From Paenibacillus sp. MSJ-34 (GTDB taxonomy: Bacteria > Bacillota > Bacilli > Paenibacillales > Paenibacillaceae): DNA of 64,000 nucleotides. The stretch spans positions 49,463-113,462 of the forward strand of contig NZ_JAHLPR010000012.1 of assembly GCF_018918005.1 (NCBI RefSeq), written 5' to 3'. The notes under the pieces are model-generated. The model searched no databases and had not been told where the DNA came from. It worked only from the letters and a program-made list of their open reading frames with translations. The number at the start of each line of letters is the position of its first letter. The first letter of the stretch is position 1. This document shows positions 7,890 through 17,253 of the stretch, piece by piece. The position numbers and the translations under genes are program-made.

Positions 7890-9716
7890 TTAAGACGATC
7901 CGTCGAGCTCGGCGTACATATGCCGGAGCAAAGCGACCGCTTGCCGTTCGAGCGATTCGACCGATTGGAGCAAATGTGCAGCGCGCTCCGCCTGCGCCGG
8001 ATCGTTCGGCCGGCCGCCTTCGGGGAACGGGAACATGCGCTGCAGTTCGTCGAGCGGTACGCTCATCTCGCGGTACAGCGCGGCCGCTTCGCGGCTTGCT
8101 TCGCGAATGCGGTCCATGCCCGCTTCGCCCTCCAGCCATTCCGCGCTCGCTTCCTCCAGAAACGCCGCCGCATACCGGCGGGCATCCCGCAATACGCTAA
8201 TATTGTACGAATTGCCGTTCGGTTCGATTCGTCCGCCGCGGCAGGCTTCCCGCCACGTCTCATAGGCGGCCAAACCGGTGACGCAGCGGTCGATCCGCTC
8301 CTCCTCGCCGTCATAATGCCGCATAATCGTTTGCAAAGCATTGCGGAGAGCGGTCCGCTTGTCGATCTCGACCGGACCTTCAATCGCGATCACGAACAGA
8401 TCTTCCAACATGCCGCGTCCCAAATGTTCGTAAGGAAGAACGTCTTCCCGCGCGCATTCGACGGCCAACAGGCGGCGCTGCTCGTCGTCGTAACCGTAGA
8501 TCACGCCGAACTCGGGGATAAACAAATCCCAAGCCACGACCGGATAGCCCCGGTCAATGGAGCGATGAATGAGCTCCAGCGCCTCGGGCAACGCGTCGGG
8601 AAGCTTTCTGCGTTCCCTCGCTTGCTCCGACATTTCCGCCGGATCGGCAAGATTGGAGTTTTGTCCGATCGTGGGCTTCATTCCGGATACATAGCGCGAA
8701 TCAAATCCGAGGTTGCGCAGCCCCGAGGTAAGCAGCCCGGCAAAATCGAACGCCGTCGGACCCGCGATATGCACATCGTCCTGGAAAATGCCGATCCGGA
8801 ACGCTTGCCCCGTCAAGCCCATCGCGAGCGGAAGCGAGCAAGCCCGATCCGTATATTGGACGGCGGCGTACAGCGCTTCCGGCGCCGTAAGCCATGATTG
8901 CATTTCAGCGAGCGTCCGGTGTTTCGGTAGAATTGTTTTTTTCATTTGACCGAATTCCTTTCTATTCTGAACGTATTGGTCAACGACAATCCGGATGTTC
9001 TCCTGAACGACTTTTTTCCTAGAACGGGAAATCAATTGATACACATTGGCGGACGAAAGCTGGAACAGCTTCGATATTTCCTGCGGCGACAGCTGTTCGA
9101 AGAAATGTGCCTCGAATATGCGTCTCTCCCGCTTGTTCAGACAACGCAGCATTCCTATGATCGTCTCCACCAATTCGCTTCGCATCAGCCTCGCTTCGGG
9201 ATCGGTCTCCTGCGCCTTGCGCTCGGCAAGGGAGCGGGACAACCGGCGCAGAACGAAATCCATATCCCGCCAACCCTCTTCCCGGGCCGGCTCCTCGGAC
9301 GCCGGCAGCCGCAGCGCGGTAAACGCCCGCTCTTTCGCGGCCGCTCCGCTCCTCAGCTTCGTGTACGCCTGATTGCGGACGATCCGGTGCAGCCAAGGCA
9401 GGAATCGATCGATCGAAGACAGCCTCCCCAAATGCAGAAATGCTTTCGTTAGCGCATCCTGCACAATATCTTCCGCCATGAAGGGCTCATGCGTGATCGT
9501 CTGCGCGTAACCGTAAATCCGGCTTCGATGACGCCGCACCAACTCTCCGAAGGCTTGGCGGTTTCCGCTCTGGGCTTGCCGCACCAGATATCCGTCGTCC
9601 GCTTCGGACAAGTCTTCCGGAGCGGACGCCTCCCGCACCCTTATTTCCCGTTCTTTGTCCGCCAATGAGTCCAGCCTCTGTCTCAATTTGTCATCCAATG
9701 ATTTCACACCCCGCAA
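7890..9716 (-). CDS. ECF-type sigma factor fused to a large C-terminal domain (BtrH/papain-like fold suspected)
   Basis: A 608-residue protein. Residues about 40-245 are an ECF sigma factor: region 2 (GELVRRHRSRIYGYAQTI ... EDIVQDALTKAF), a long linker, and region 4 with helix-turn-helix (LSPQEISKLFQLSSANVYQLISRSRKK). Residues 258-608 form a separate globular domain with HIAGPTAFDF, YPVVAWDLFIPEFGVIYGYDD and LLAVECARED, reminiscent of the BtrH N-terminal/C39-like fold; that assignment is my inference. The ATG at residue 258 (coordinate 8945) has AAAGGA 10 nt before it, so the C-terminal part could also be made separately. No anti-sigma gene is adjacent. Start is uncertain: TTG 9716, GTG 9707 and TTG 9698 are all possible, the last with GGGGTG at good distance. 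Confidence 0.8.
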   Translation of the reverse strand: MRGVKSLDDKLRQRLDSLADKEREIRVREASAPEDLSEADDGYLVRQAQSGNRQAFGELVRRHRSRIYGYAQTITHEPFMAEDIVQDALTKAFLHLGRLSSIDRFLPWLHRIVRNQAYTKLRSGAAAKERAFTALRLPASEEPAREEGWRDMDFVLRRLSRSLAERKAQETDPEARLMRSELVETIIGMLRCLNKRERRIFEAHFFEQLSPQEISKLFQLSSANVYQLISRSRKKVVQENIRIVVDQYVQNRKEFGQMKKTILPKHRTLAEMQSWLTAPEALYAAVQYTDRACSLPLAMGLTGQAFRIGIFQDDVHIAGPTAFDFAGLLTSGLRNLGFDSRYVSGMKPTIGQNSNLADPAEMSEQARERRKLPDALPEALELIHRSIDRGYPVVAWDLFIPEFGVIYGYDDEQRRLLAVECAREDVLPYEHLGRGMLEDLFVIAIEGPVEIDKRTALRNALQTIMRHYDGEEERIDRCVTGLAAYETWREACRGGRIEPNGNSYNISVLRDARRYAAAFLEEASAEWLEGEAGMDRIREASREAAALYREMSVPLDELQRMFPFPEGGRPNDPAQAERAAHLLQSVESLERQAVALLRHMYAELDGSS

Positions 9717-9768
9717 TGCATCGACCTGTTATATAGACTGCGAAAGGATCGATTTTCTGACAAAAAGG

Positions 9769-12700
9769 CTAATCCCGCGTTTCTCCTTGAATCAAATTGT
9801 ATTTCTTCGCCTCGGCTACCGCCATCGTCCGTCGTTTGACATGAAGTTTGGCGAAAATATTTTTGACATGATATTTGACCGTACCGACGGCGATGACAAG
9901 CCGATCCGCAATCTCCTGATTCGATAATCCCGCGGCCATTAAGTTTAGCACGTCGAGTTCGCGCTCGGTCAGCGGATCCGTCATCGCCGGGGCTTGCTCT
10001 TGGCTTGAAGGCTCCCGTTCCGCCCCGTCCGTCCGTTCCCGCTGTTCCGTGTACGCTGTGTTTAATGTTTCGGGCCGATTCGCCGATTCGACGGCAATGC
10101 TCGTCTCGCCGAAAGACCGCAGCAGTTTTGTCACGTAAACGGCTTGGACGGCAAGCATATGCGGCACTCCCCGGCGCGCGGCTGCAAATGCGCCTGCCAT
10201 ATCGTCGTTGGCCAAATAGAGAATGCCGCCAATCTCGCCTTGTACGGGAACCGGTACGCATAGAATCGAACGCGTGGCGTGACGAAGTATCGCTTCCTCA
10301 TGCGCGAACATTTCTTCTTGCACGGCATTTGCAAGGACAATCTCTTCGCCTGTCCGGAACACGTAGCGTACGATCGCTTCGGAAATCCCGCCGTTCGTTT
10401 CCAAGGAAACGTCCCCGGCGACTGTTCCGCACTGTTCCTTCACGTCCAAAGCCGCCGAGATTTCCAGCCGTCCGCCGTTTTCGACGACCAGATACCCCCG
10501 TTGGGCGCCCGCGTTCTCGACGATCAACGCCATGAAACGATGCAGCAGCTCGCTCAGGTCCATCGCTTCGGACACGCTCTGCGAAGCTTTCACAATCGTT
10601 GCCAAATCCAATGTTTCGCCTTCCGGAAGCGCGGGGCGAGACGGACGATAGACGACTGAGCTTGCGACCGGCGACGTTCCAACAGCGGAAGCCGCGACGG
10701 GCGGCGCTTTTCCCGCGGCCGCTTCATGATCTGCCGGGGTTGCCGCCAGCGGGACGGACGGACCGAACTTCCCGGCATTTCCGGGAACATCGAAGAGCCC
10801 TATGCCCGGGAACTGTCCGATCAATCGGTTCGCCTTCACGCTCGCCCCCCATGCCATATAGGCATCGTAAGCGCCGGAAGCGTACATGGCGGCGCTTCGC
10901 TCCGCGCCGGCATCCCGGTAGAAGCAAGCCGCTCTCTCCAAGGCGACCGCGATGGCCGGGACATATTCGTTTGCCGTCGCCGCTTGGATCGCCTGCTCAT
11001 ACAATTGCATCGCCATACGGCTGTCGCCCGCAATCCGGGCCATTTCCGCCTCCGCCAAACGCAATCGATGCATATGATTGTCCGGGGCGAATTCGGCCCA
11101 TTTGCGCATTTGCTTGCAGTTTCGCTTTAAGCGCCGCATCATCCTTTTCCGGTCGGAGGTTCCGGCGTCGTCATATTGCGCCGCAACGGCCAGCGCCTCA
11201 TAGTAACAACATTCCGCCACATGCGGCAAATGCGTCGCGTAAGCCGAATAAGGCCTCGCGGCTTCCGCAAATTCCCGCGCTTTCGCATAATCTCCGTATA
11301 AATAATGAAGCTGCACCCGATATGTATAGTATTGGAACAGCGTGGTGGCTGCGAATTGCTTGCCTTTCATCCGGTTCAGAAACTCCGATTCGCGAAAATC
11401 GGCCGTATCGAAGGATAACGAATGTTCCGTTTTCCCTTGCAACGCCATAATCCATTGTTGAAACAAATGAAAGTTATCGATAACGAATTCATCTTTCGTC
11501 TCTTCGAGAATTTGCAGATAATGCGTAATTTTCCGGTTCAAGTCTTCTAATTTCTGCGTCGTATACAGCGAATTGACATGCGCACCCATCGCGTAGCTGG
11601 CGAAAACGTAATCGCCCGATTCAAGCCCGAATTGCAACGCTTTCTCCAAATACGCCTCCCCTTCGCTCACATGAGCAAGCCATTGCGTCAGCAAGCCGAA
11701 AATAACGTACGTTTTGCTGCGGATGGAAGCGATCCGCCCGTTGTCCGCCAATGCCAAGCCGGCTTCCCCCAAGCGGTATCCGGTCTTGTAATCGCCCAGC
11801 CCAAAGCTGTTCATCAGCCCGAATGCCGCGAATGCGGCGGACGAGGCGGCGCATAAACCGTACTCCAACGATAAGCGAACCGATCGGGACATCATGACGG
11901 TAAATACTTCTTTATTGGAAAAGAACGTCGGCGCGGCCAACGTGAACATAATGTCCATCGCCATCTTGACATGCTCGTTCTCCATCGCGGGCAAATCGGC
12001 CAGCCGCTCGATTCGTTTGCCAAGCTGCATTCTTGCAAGCGTCATTTCTTTGACGACCGCATATCTTGCCGGCTTGGGCGAGACGACAATGCCGAATTCC
12101 TTGAGCGTTTGCAGCCCCGCGGATATCGCTTCCGCATATTGGCCGAGGTTGACGCGTTGCGTGGCGATCACCTTGCAGATGGCGCCCCGGTCCAGCGGAT
12201 TGCGCGAACGCCGGTTCAACTGTTCTCCTAAATACTCGGCCCGGCCAAATTCGCCGCATAAATATTCGCATTCCATCTGTTCCAGATAAAGCGCGAAACA
12301 GATCTCAAACCGTTCGGCCCAGTCCTTTTCCCGCACCCGTTCGGTCCCGGCGCGGAACCATTCAACGGCCGCGTCGTAGGCCGACGACGATTTCGCTTTG
12401 CGGCCCGCAGCGAGATTCAATTCCATAAGTCGCAGCCTGTCGCAATCATCCTTCATGTGCGAAGCGCCTAAGTTGAGATGCTTCGCCTGGTCGAACAGGA
12501 GAGCCGGATCGGAGGAAGCGTCCCCCCGTTCCAGCAGCCTGCGGCCGACTTCCCAATGGAAGACGCTGCGCCGTTCTTCGTCGAGCAGCGAATACGCCGC
12601 TTGTTGAATACGGTCGTGCAGAAATGAATACCAGACTCGACTGACGCCCTGTTCCCCCGGACCGGATCGTTGTATCGCGGCGGCCGGGCCGGCATCTGAC

Positions 12701-14709
12701 GGACGCTCGGGACGATAAGCGGAATTCGCCTCCTCTTCCGTCGGAACGATCAGCCCTTCCCGAACGGCGATCCGCAACTCGGCTGCGAGCCGCTCGAACG
12801 GCAGCCGTTCTACCTCTGCCAGCAGTTCCGGATCGAATTTGCTGCCAAGACATGCCGCGAGCGCCAGCGTCGTCACGGCGCGGGCGGGCAATGCGTTCAC
12901 TTTCGCAATCATATATTGGAGCAAGTCGTCGGCCGCTTCCTTGGATTGGATCCGCTCTTCCTCCCATTCCCAACGTTTTCGTTTTTTGCTGTATGTTAGC
13001 ATGCCTTCGTTGTATGCGGATTTGAACAATTGCTTGAAAAAGAACGGATTCCCCGCCGTTTTTCGAAAAAGAATTCGGGTAAGCGATAGAGTGAGGTCGG
13101 GATCGGATTGAAGCGTGTCGGCTACGATCCGGTTCAAGTTTTCCGCGGTCAATGGCGTCAAGGCAAGTTCGTGAACGCCGACGCCGTATTGCTGCCATTG
13201 GTCCAGGATCGGCGCAAGCGCTTGACTGTCATTGGACGAATCGTCGCGGAAAGCGCCGATGAGCAGCAAGCACTCGCTTCCGGGATCTTTGACAAAGGAT
13301 TGCAGCATCGAGAGGGAAGCCGCATCGGCCCATTGCAAATCGTCCAAAAACAAGATAAGCGGGCTGTCTTTGCGGGCGAACGCTTGAAGCAAGCTGCGAA
13401 AAGCGAGCTGGAACCGATGCTGCGATTCCGCGGACGTCAACGTCTCGGGCGGAGGAACGTCGCCGGTCAGCAATTTAATCTCCGGGATGAGGTCGACAAC
13501 CCACGCGGCATTCGTTCCGAGCGCGCCGCTTAGCCGCTTCTTCCATAAGGCGACTGCTTGCTCGTCTTCGCTTAAGATGCGCCGGACCAAATCGCGAAAG
13601 GCCGCGATTAGCGGCGCGTAAGGAACGTCGCGATCGAATTGCTCGAATTTCCCCGCAGCGAAGCAGCCTTTCCCGCCGGCAACCAGCTGCCGTATTTGCT
13701 GAACCAGCGCCGTCTTGCCGATTCCGGCCGGGCCCGATAAGATAATAATTTCCGTCGATCCGAGGCAAGTCCACCTGTATTTGTCCCGGATAAATGCCAT
13801 TTCCCGCTCGCGTCCGTACAGATCGGCCGGGATTCGGAAGACGCCGCTCCTGTCGGCCTCACCCAACGTAAAATCCCCGATTGCTCCTTCTTCGTTCCAT
13901 CGTTCCAAGCAGCGCTCCAAATCCGCTTGCAATCCGAATGCGCTCTGATAACGGTCTTCCGGGTTTTTGGAGAGCAGCTTCATCACGATTCCGGAAACGG
14001 CTCCCGGAACGCCGGGGACGATGTCGTCTAACGGAACGGGCGTTTTGGCAAGATGCGCATGGACCCATTCGATCGGGGCGGAAGCGTCGAACGGAAGCCG
14101 TCCCGTGATCGCTTCGTACAAAGTGACGCCCAATGAATACAGGTCCGCCCGTTCATCCGCTTGACGGCCCAAGCGGCCGGTCATCTCCGGGGACATATAT
14201 TGCATCGTTCCCTGCCAAGAGCGAGCGCCCGGCGTCCTTTCCGCCATATGGACGGTCCCGCCGAAATCGACGAGTCTCGGCGTCCACGTCCCTGTATCGA
14301 CGATTATATTTTCCGGCGTTATGTCGCCATGAAGCATATGCTCTTGATGAAGCTGGCCGACGATATCGGCCAAACGAACGGCGATGCGCAGAAACCGTTC
14401 CATAGACAGCCGCCCTTCCCGCAATATGGATCGCAGCGGCTCTCCTCCTGCATCCTCGTAAACGAGCATATAGGAAGTCTCGCTTCTTTCCACGGCAAAA
14501 GGCGCAACGAAGCCGCTTATTTTCCGTTTGCGCGCCGCTGCTTCGTCTCCCGCGTACCGCGCCGCATCCTCGTCGATAGGCATATGCGCCCCGATGTTCC
14601 CCAGTTTCAACAAGACGGGAAACCGGTCTTTGGTGCGGTACGCCCGACCAATGACTGTCGTTGCATCCTCATATAAAATGTGGTAGATTTCATAACCTTG
14701 TACGTTCAT
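9769..14709 (-). CDS. Multidomain protein kinase / AAA ATPase / GAF / LuxR-type regulator
   Basis: A 1646-residue soluble protein. An N-terminal Ser/Thr-kinase-like domain (about 1-275) keeps the catalytic loop as HGDITPENI, the metal-binding VDFGG and SPE..GR, but has no clear glycine loop. An AAA_16-type ATPase (about 300-560) has Walker A SGPAGIGKTA and Walker B ILFLDDLQWAD. A long helical TPR-like middle region, a GAF domain (about 1370-1530) and a C-terminal GerE/LuxR helix-turn-helix (LTERELDVLNLMAAGLSNQEIADRL) follow. Many relatives end in a histidine kinase; here the output is DNA binding, as in MalT/LAL regulators. It probably integrates a ligand or protein cue with transcription; the target genes are unknown. 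It lies 52 nt upstream of the sigma-factor fusion on the same strand. Confidence 0.88.
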   Translation of the reverse strand: MNVQGYEIYHILYEDATTVIGRAYRTKDRFPVLLKLGNIGAHMPIDEDAARYAGDEAAARKRKISGFVAPFAVERSETSYMLVYEDAGGEPLRSILREGRLSMERFLRIAVRLADIVGQLHQEHMLHGDITPENIIVDTGTWTPRLVDFGGTVHMAERTPGARSWQGTMQYMSPEMTGRLGRQADERADLYSLGVTLYEAITGRLPFDASAPIEWVHAHLAKTPVPLDDIVPGVPGAVSGIVMKLLSKNPEDRYQSAFGLQADLERCLERWNEEGAIGDFTLGEADRSGVFRIPADLYGREREMAFIRDKYRWTCLGSTEIIILSGPAGIGKTALVQQIRQLVAGGKGCFAAGKFEQFDRDVPYAPLIAAFRDLVRRILSEDEQAVALWKKRLSGALGTNAAWVVDLIPEIKLLTGDVPPPETLTSAESQHRFQLAFRSLLQAFARKDSPLILFLDDLQWADAASLSMLQSFVKDPGSECLLLIGAFRDDSSNDSQALAPILDQWQQYGVGVHELALTPLTAENLNRIVADTLQSDPDLTLSLTRILFRKTAGNPFFFKQLFKSAYNEGMLTYSKKRKRWEWEEERIQSKEAADDLLQYMIAKVNALPARAVTTLALAACLGSKFDPELLAEVERLPFERLAAELRIAVREGLIVPTEEEANSAYRPERPSDAGPAAAIQRSGPGEQGVSRVWYSFLHDRIQQAAYSLLDEERRSVFHWEVGRRLLERGDASSDPALLFDQAKHLNLGASHMKDDCDRLRLMELNLAAGRKAKSSSAYDAAVEWFRAGTERVREKDWAERFEICFALYLEQMECEYLCGEFGRAEYLGEQLNRRSRNPLDRGAICKVIATQRVNLGQYAEAISAGLQTLKEFGIVVSPKPARYAVVKEMTLARMQLGKRIERLADLPAMENEHVKMAMDIMFTLAAPTFFSNKEVFTVMMSRSVRLSLEYGLCAASSAAFAAFGLMNSFGLGDYKTGYRLGEAGLALADNGRIASIRSKTYVIFGLLTQWLAHVSEGEAYLEKALQFGLESGDYVFASYAMGAHVNSLYTTQKLEDLNRKITHYLQILEETKDEFVIDNFHLFQQWIMALQGKTEHSLSFDTADFRESEFLNRMKGKQFAATTLFQYYTYRVQLHYLYGDYAKAREFAEAARPYSAYATHLPHVAECCYYEALAVAAQYDDAGTSDRKRMMRRLKRNCKQMRKWAEFAPDNHMHRLRLAEAEMARIAGDSRMAMQLYEQAIQAATANEYVPAIAVALERAACFYRDAGAERSAAMYASGAYDAYMAWGASVKANRLIGQFPGIGLFDVPGNAGKFGPSVPLAATPADHEAAAGKAPPVAASAVGTSPVASSVVYRPSRPALPEGETLDLATIVKASQSVSEAMDLSELLHRFMALIVENAGAQRGYLVVENGGRLEISAALDVKEQCGTVAGDVSLETNGGISEAIVRYVFRTGEEIVLANAVQEEMFAHEEAILRHATRSILCVPVPVQGEIGGILYLANDDMAGAFAAARRGVPHMLAVQAVYVTKLLRSFGETSIAVESANRPETLNTAYTEQRERTDGAEREPSSQEQAPAMTDPLTERELDVLNLMAAGLSNQEIADRLVIAVGTVKYHVKNIFAKLHVKRRTMAVAEAKKYNLIQGETRD

Positions 14710-14799
14710 TCATTCAAGATCCTTTTCCAAAAGAATGAAATAAATGGCAATTGGTAGTTTGAGCTTACCATAAGAAATAGGTCGGGAACAGGCTCTTTT

Positions 14800-16584
14800 C
14801 TACCTTCGCTCTCCCGCGAATACGATCCGATCCCGAAATTGCCGAACGGTAACGACGGATTGCGGGAGCGGAGCGCCGGCGAGCCGATTCGCCAATTGCG
14901 ACACGGGCGGCTCCGATAGCGAAGCTTCGCGCAAAATGTTGTCTTCCGCAAACAACCCGCTCACGCTGCCGTCGTATTTCAATTCGCCTTCATGCATGAC
15001 GAGCACCCGGTTCGCATAGCGGCAAACAAGCGGAATATGATGGGTAATCATGACGATCGTCTTCCCTTGTTCGTTCCATTCGCGGCACCAATCAAGCAGT
15101 TGGATCGAGCTCGCATAATCTTGCCCGGTTGTCGGCTCGTCCATGATCAAAATCTGCTGTCCGAGCATAAGCGCAGAAATGACGCTTAAACGCCGCTTCT
15201 CCCCTCCGCTCAATGTATACGGGTTGCGATCCTTCGCGTCCGCCAAGCCGGCGAATTCCAGCGCCTTCATGCCTTGGTCGGCAATATGCCGCGGCAGCGC
15301 CTCCCCATGCTTCAACCCGCTCCGGACACGCAGGCTGTAGACCGCTTCCTCGAACACGGTATCGGTGACGAAATGATGCTCCGGATTTTGAAATACGAAA
15401 CCGATCCTATCCGTCAATTCGTACAGCGTTCGTCCGGCCGCATCCTGACCGTCTACCCAGACGGTGCCGCGCGCGGGGCGGATCAATCCCAATATATGCT
15501 TGACCAGCGTCGTTTTCCCCGAACCGTTCGTACCGAGGATCGCGACGAATTCCCCGGTTTTCACAGAGAAGCTGACGCCGCTGAGCGCCTTCGCGCCGTT
15601 CGGATACGTATAGTTCGCATTCCGAACCGTAATGGCCTCGTGACGGGATGCTTGCATTGGCTGCCCCGCCCGCGGTTCCGCGGTGTTGTGCCTAAGGGGG
15701 CCGGATGCTCCGGCAACCGCCTCCTCCTCCTTCACCTTCCATAAGCCTTTCATCTGGCTGTAGGCTTCCTCGACCGTAAGCGGAAATTCGCGGAACGCAT
15801 AGCCGTCCCGGCGCAAAGCGTGGGCCAGTTCCGAAATTTCGGGCACCCATAGTCCCATATCGGCCAATCGGTCCCCATATCGCGCGAGTAATTCGCGGGG
15901 GGCGCCGTCGAATACGATCATGCCCGCTTCCATCACGACGAGCCGATCTACCAGATGGATCATATCGTCCGGCTTCGTCTCCGTCGCGACAATCGTATAA
16001 TTTCCTTCGTCGCGAAGCTTCTTGAGCAGCTCGAAGACGTCCTTCGCCGACTGCGGATCGAGACCCGCGGTCGCCTGGTCGAACAGCAGAATGTCCGGAT
16101 GCATGGATAGAACCGACGCGATGCCCACTTTTTGCTTCTGGCCGCCGGACAGCTCGAACACTTTGCGGCGCTCGAAGCCGGACAGCCCGACCTGCCGCAA
16201 GGAATCCGTCACCCGCTCCCGAATTTCCGCCGGATCGACGCGCAAATTTTCCGGCCCGAACGCCACCTCGTCCTCCACATAAATATTGCAAAGCTGGGCG
16301 TCGGGATCTTGAAACACGATGCCGATGCCGCCCGCCAGCTCGGGCATAGTTCGTTGCGATAGGTCCTTGCCGTTCACCTCAACGCCGCCGGTCAGCTTGC
16401 CGCCCGTCGTTCTCGGGGCGATCCCGCACAAGACTTGGCATAACGTCGTTTTGCCGGCTCCGCCCGGTCCGACGACGAGCACGAATTCCCCGCGCCGCAC
16501 CTGTAACGAAACGTCGCGAAGCGCGGGCTTTCGTTCTCCCTCGTACGTATATGTCACATTTTTCAGTTCCAAGGCATAACCCAT
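14800..16584 (-). CDS. Orphan tandem ECF-type ABC ATPase (EcfA1-EcfA2 fusion, YkoD-like)
   Basis: A 594-residue protein with two ATP-binding cassettes, the energizing part of energy-coupling-factor vitamin/metal importers. First domain: Walker A GPGGAGKTT (39-47), Q-loop FQDPDAQL, signature LSGGQKQKVG, but Walker B ends LLFDQATAGLD, with Gln170 where the catalytic Glu should be. Second domain: GTNGSGKTT, FQNPEHHF, LSGGEKRRLS and intact IMDEPTTGQD. The fused pair may therefore have one degenerate and one canonical hydrolysis site. No EcfT or S-component gene is next to it: upstream is a divergent regulator, downstream the kinase/LuxR gene, so its membrane partners must lie elsewhere. Start ATG at 16584 follows an AGGAG-like stretch. 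Confidence 0.9.
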   Translation of the reverse strand: MGYALELKNVTYTYEGERKPALRDVSLQVRRGEFVLVVGPGGAGKTTLCQVLCGIAPRTTGGKLTGGVEVNGKDLSQRTMPELAGGIGIVFQDPDAQLCNIYVEDEVAFGPENLRVDPAEIRERVTDSLRQVGLSGFERRKVFELSGGQKQKVGIASVLSMHPDILLFDQATAGLDPQSAKDVFELLKKLRDEGNYTIVATETKPDDMIHLVDRLVVMEAGMIVFDGAPRELLARYGDRLADMGLWVPEISELAHALRRDGYAFREFPLTVEEAYSQMKGLWKVKEEEAVAGASGPLRHNTAEPRAGQPMQASRHEAITVRNANYTYPNGAKALSGVSFSVKTGEFVAILGTNGSGKTTLVKHILGLIRPARGTVWVDGQDAAGRTLYELTDRIGFVFQNPEHHFVTDTVFEEAVYSLRVRSGLKHGEALPRHIADQGMKALEFAGLADAKDRNPYTLSGGEKRRLSVISALMLGQQILIMDEPTTGQDYASSIQLLDWCREWNEQGKTIVMITHHIPLVCRYANRVLVMHEGELKYDGSVSGLFAEDNILREASLSEPPVSQLANRLAGAPLPQSVVTVRQFRDRIVFAGERR

Positions 16585-16678
16585 AATCGCTTTGTTCCTC
16601 TCCTCGGTCCGCTTTTCCGATCATTTTCTTAGTTTTATTGTATCATGAATGCGCATCGGTTACTTGAAACAAGGCAAC

Positions 16679-16734
16679 TTGACATAAATTATGTCTCGAA
16701 TATAATAGTAGATATACTTGACATATTTTATGTC
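16679..16734 (+). promoter_or_regulatory. Promoter with two identical-type operators for the HTH-amidase unit
   Basis: TTGACA (16679-16684) and TATAAT (16701-16706) are separated by 16 nt. The palindrome GACATAAATTATGTC (16681-16695) overlaps the -35 and spacer; a second copy GACATATTTTATGTC (16720-16734) lies just after the expected start of transcription. Their centres are 39 bp apart, close to four helical turns, which fits cooperative binding and autorepression by the HTH protein encoded next. The region between 16585 and 16755 also holds the start region of the divergent ATPase gene. Confidence 0.75.
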
Positions 16735-16755
16735 ATGAGGAGTGTGCCATGAAAC

Positions 16756-17253
16756 ATGAGAACCGATCCAACCATGACGACTTTGCAATATCTTGCGCTG
16801 ATTCATCAAGTTTCGTACACCAATGTTTGTAAAGATGTAGAAATAACCCCCCAACAATTTTCCGATTGGATCAAAAAGAGACGGCCTGTGCCCAAAGAGC
16901 GGCTTCGCGCCTTGGGAAAATATTTCAATATGGATGCCAAAATACTCGTCGACGATCACTATTATTTGAAAGACCTGTCGATCGAAATGAAGATTCAGAT
17001 TCAAACTCTTTTCCTGAACCGTCTAATAGAAAATGCGGAAGAAGGAGCGGATATAGAAGCATATCGCGAGAAATTGATTCAACTCGAGAAAGAAAGAGAA
17101 CATCAGACAATTATCGGAAGATTTGCCGCGATTGTGGAGCAAGCGGATGCTCAGACCCTTCGCTTATGCCGCGCTTTTTTGAGTCATATCGAAGGCGGAG
17201 AAGATTTAACCGCTATGAAAACGATGTTAAATTTGAAGGAGTCCGAGCGATGA
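16756..17253 (+). CDS. HTH (XRE-like) transcriptional regulator
   Basis: A 165-residue protein with an N-terminal helix-turn-helix of lambda-repressor type (about residues 8-60; ...VSYTNVCKDVEITPQQFSDWIKKRRPVPKERL) followed by a helical, charged C-terminal region with coiled-coil character (IEMKIQIQTLFLNRL ... EKLIQLEKEREH). GAGGAG lies about 13 nt before the ATG. The stop codon overlaps the amidase-like gene start by 3 nt, so both are translated from one message. The paired palindromes in its promoter suggest it represses its own unit. Ligand and targets unknown. Confidence 0.75.
   Translation: MRTDPTMTTLQYLALIHQVSYTNVCKDVEITPQQFSDWIKKRRPVPKERLRALGKYFNMDAKILVDDHYYLKDLSIEMKIQIQTLFLNRLIENAEEGADIEAYREKLIQLEKEREHQTIIGRFAAIVEQADAQTLRLCRAFLSHIEGGEDLTAMKTMLNLKESER

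Noticed and set aside
9769..14709. Histidine-kinase output at the end of the kinase/AAA/GAF protein
   Set aside because: No H-box or ATPase motifs; the C-terminus is clearly a LuxR-type HTH.
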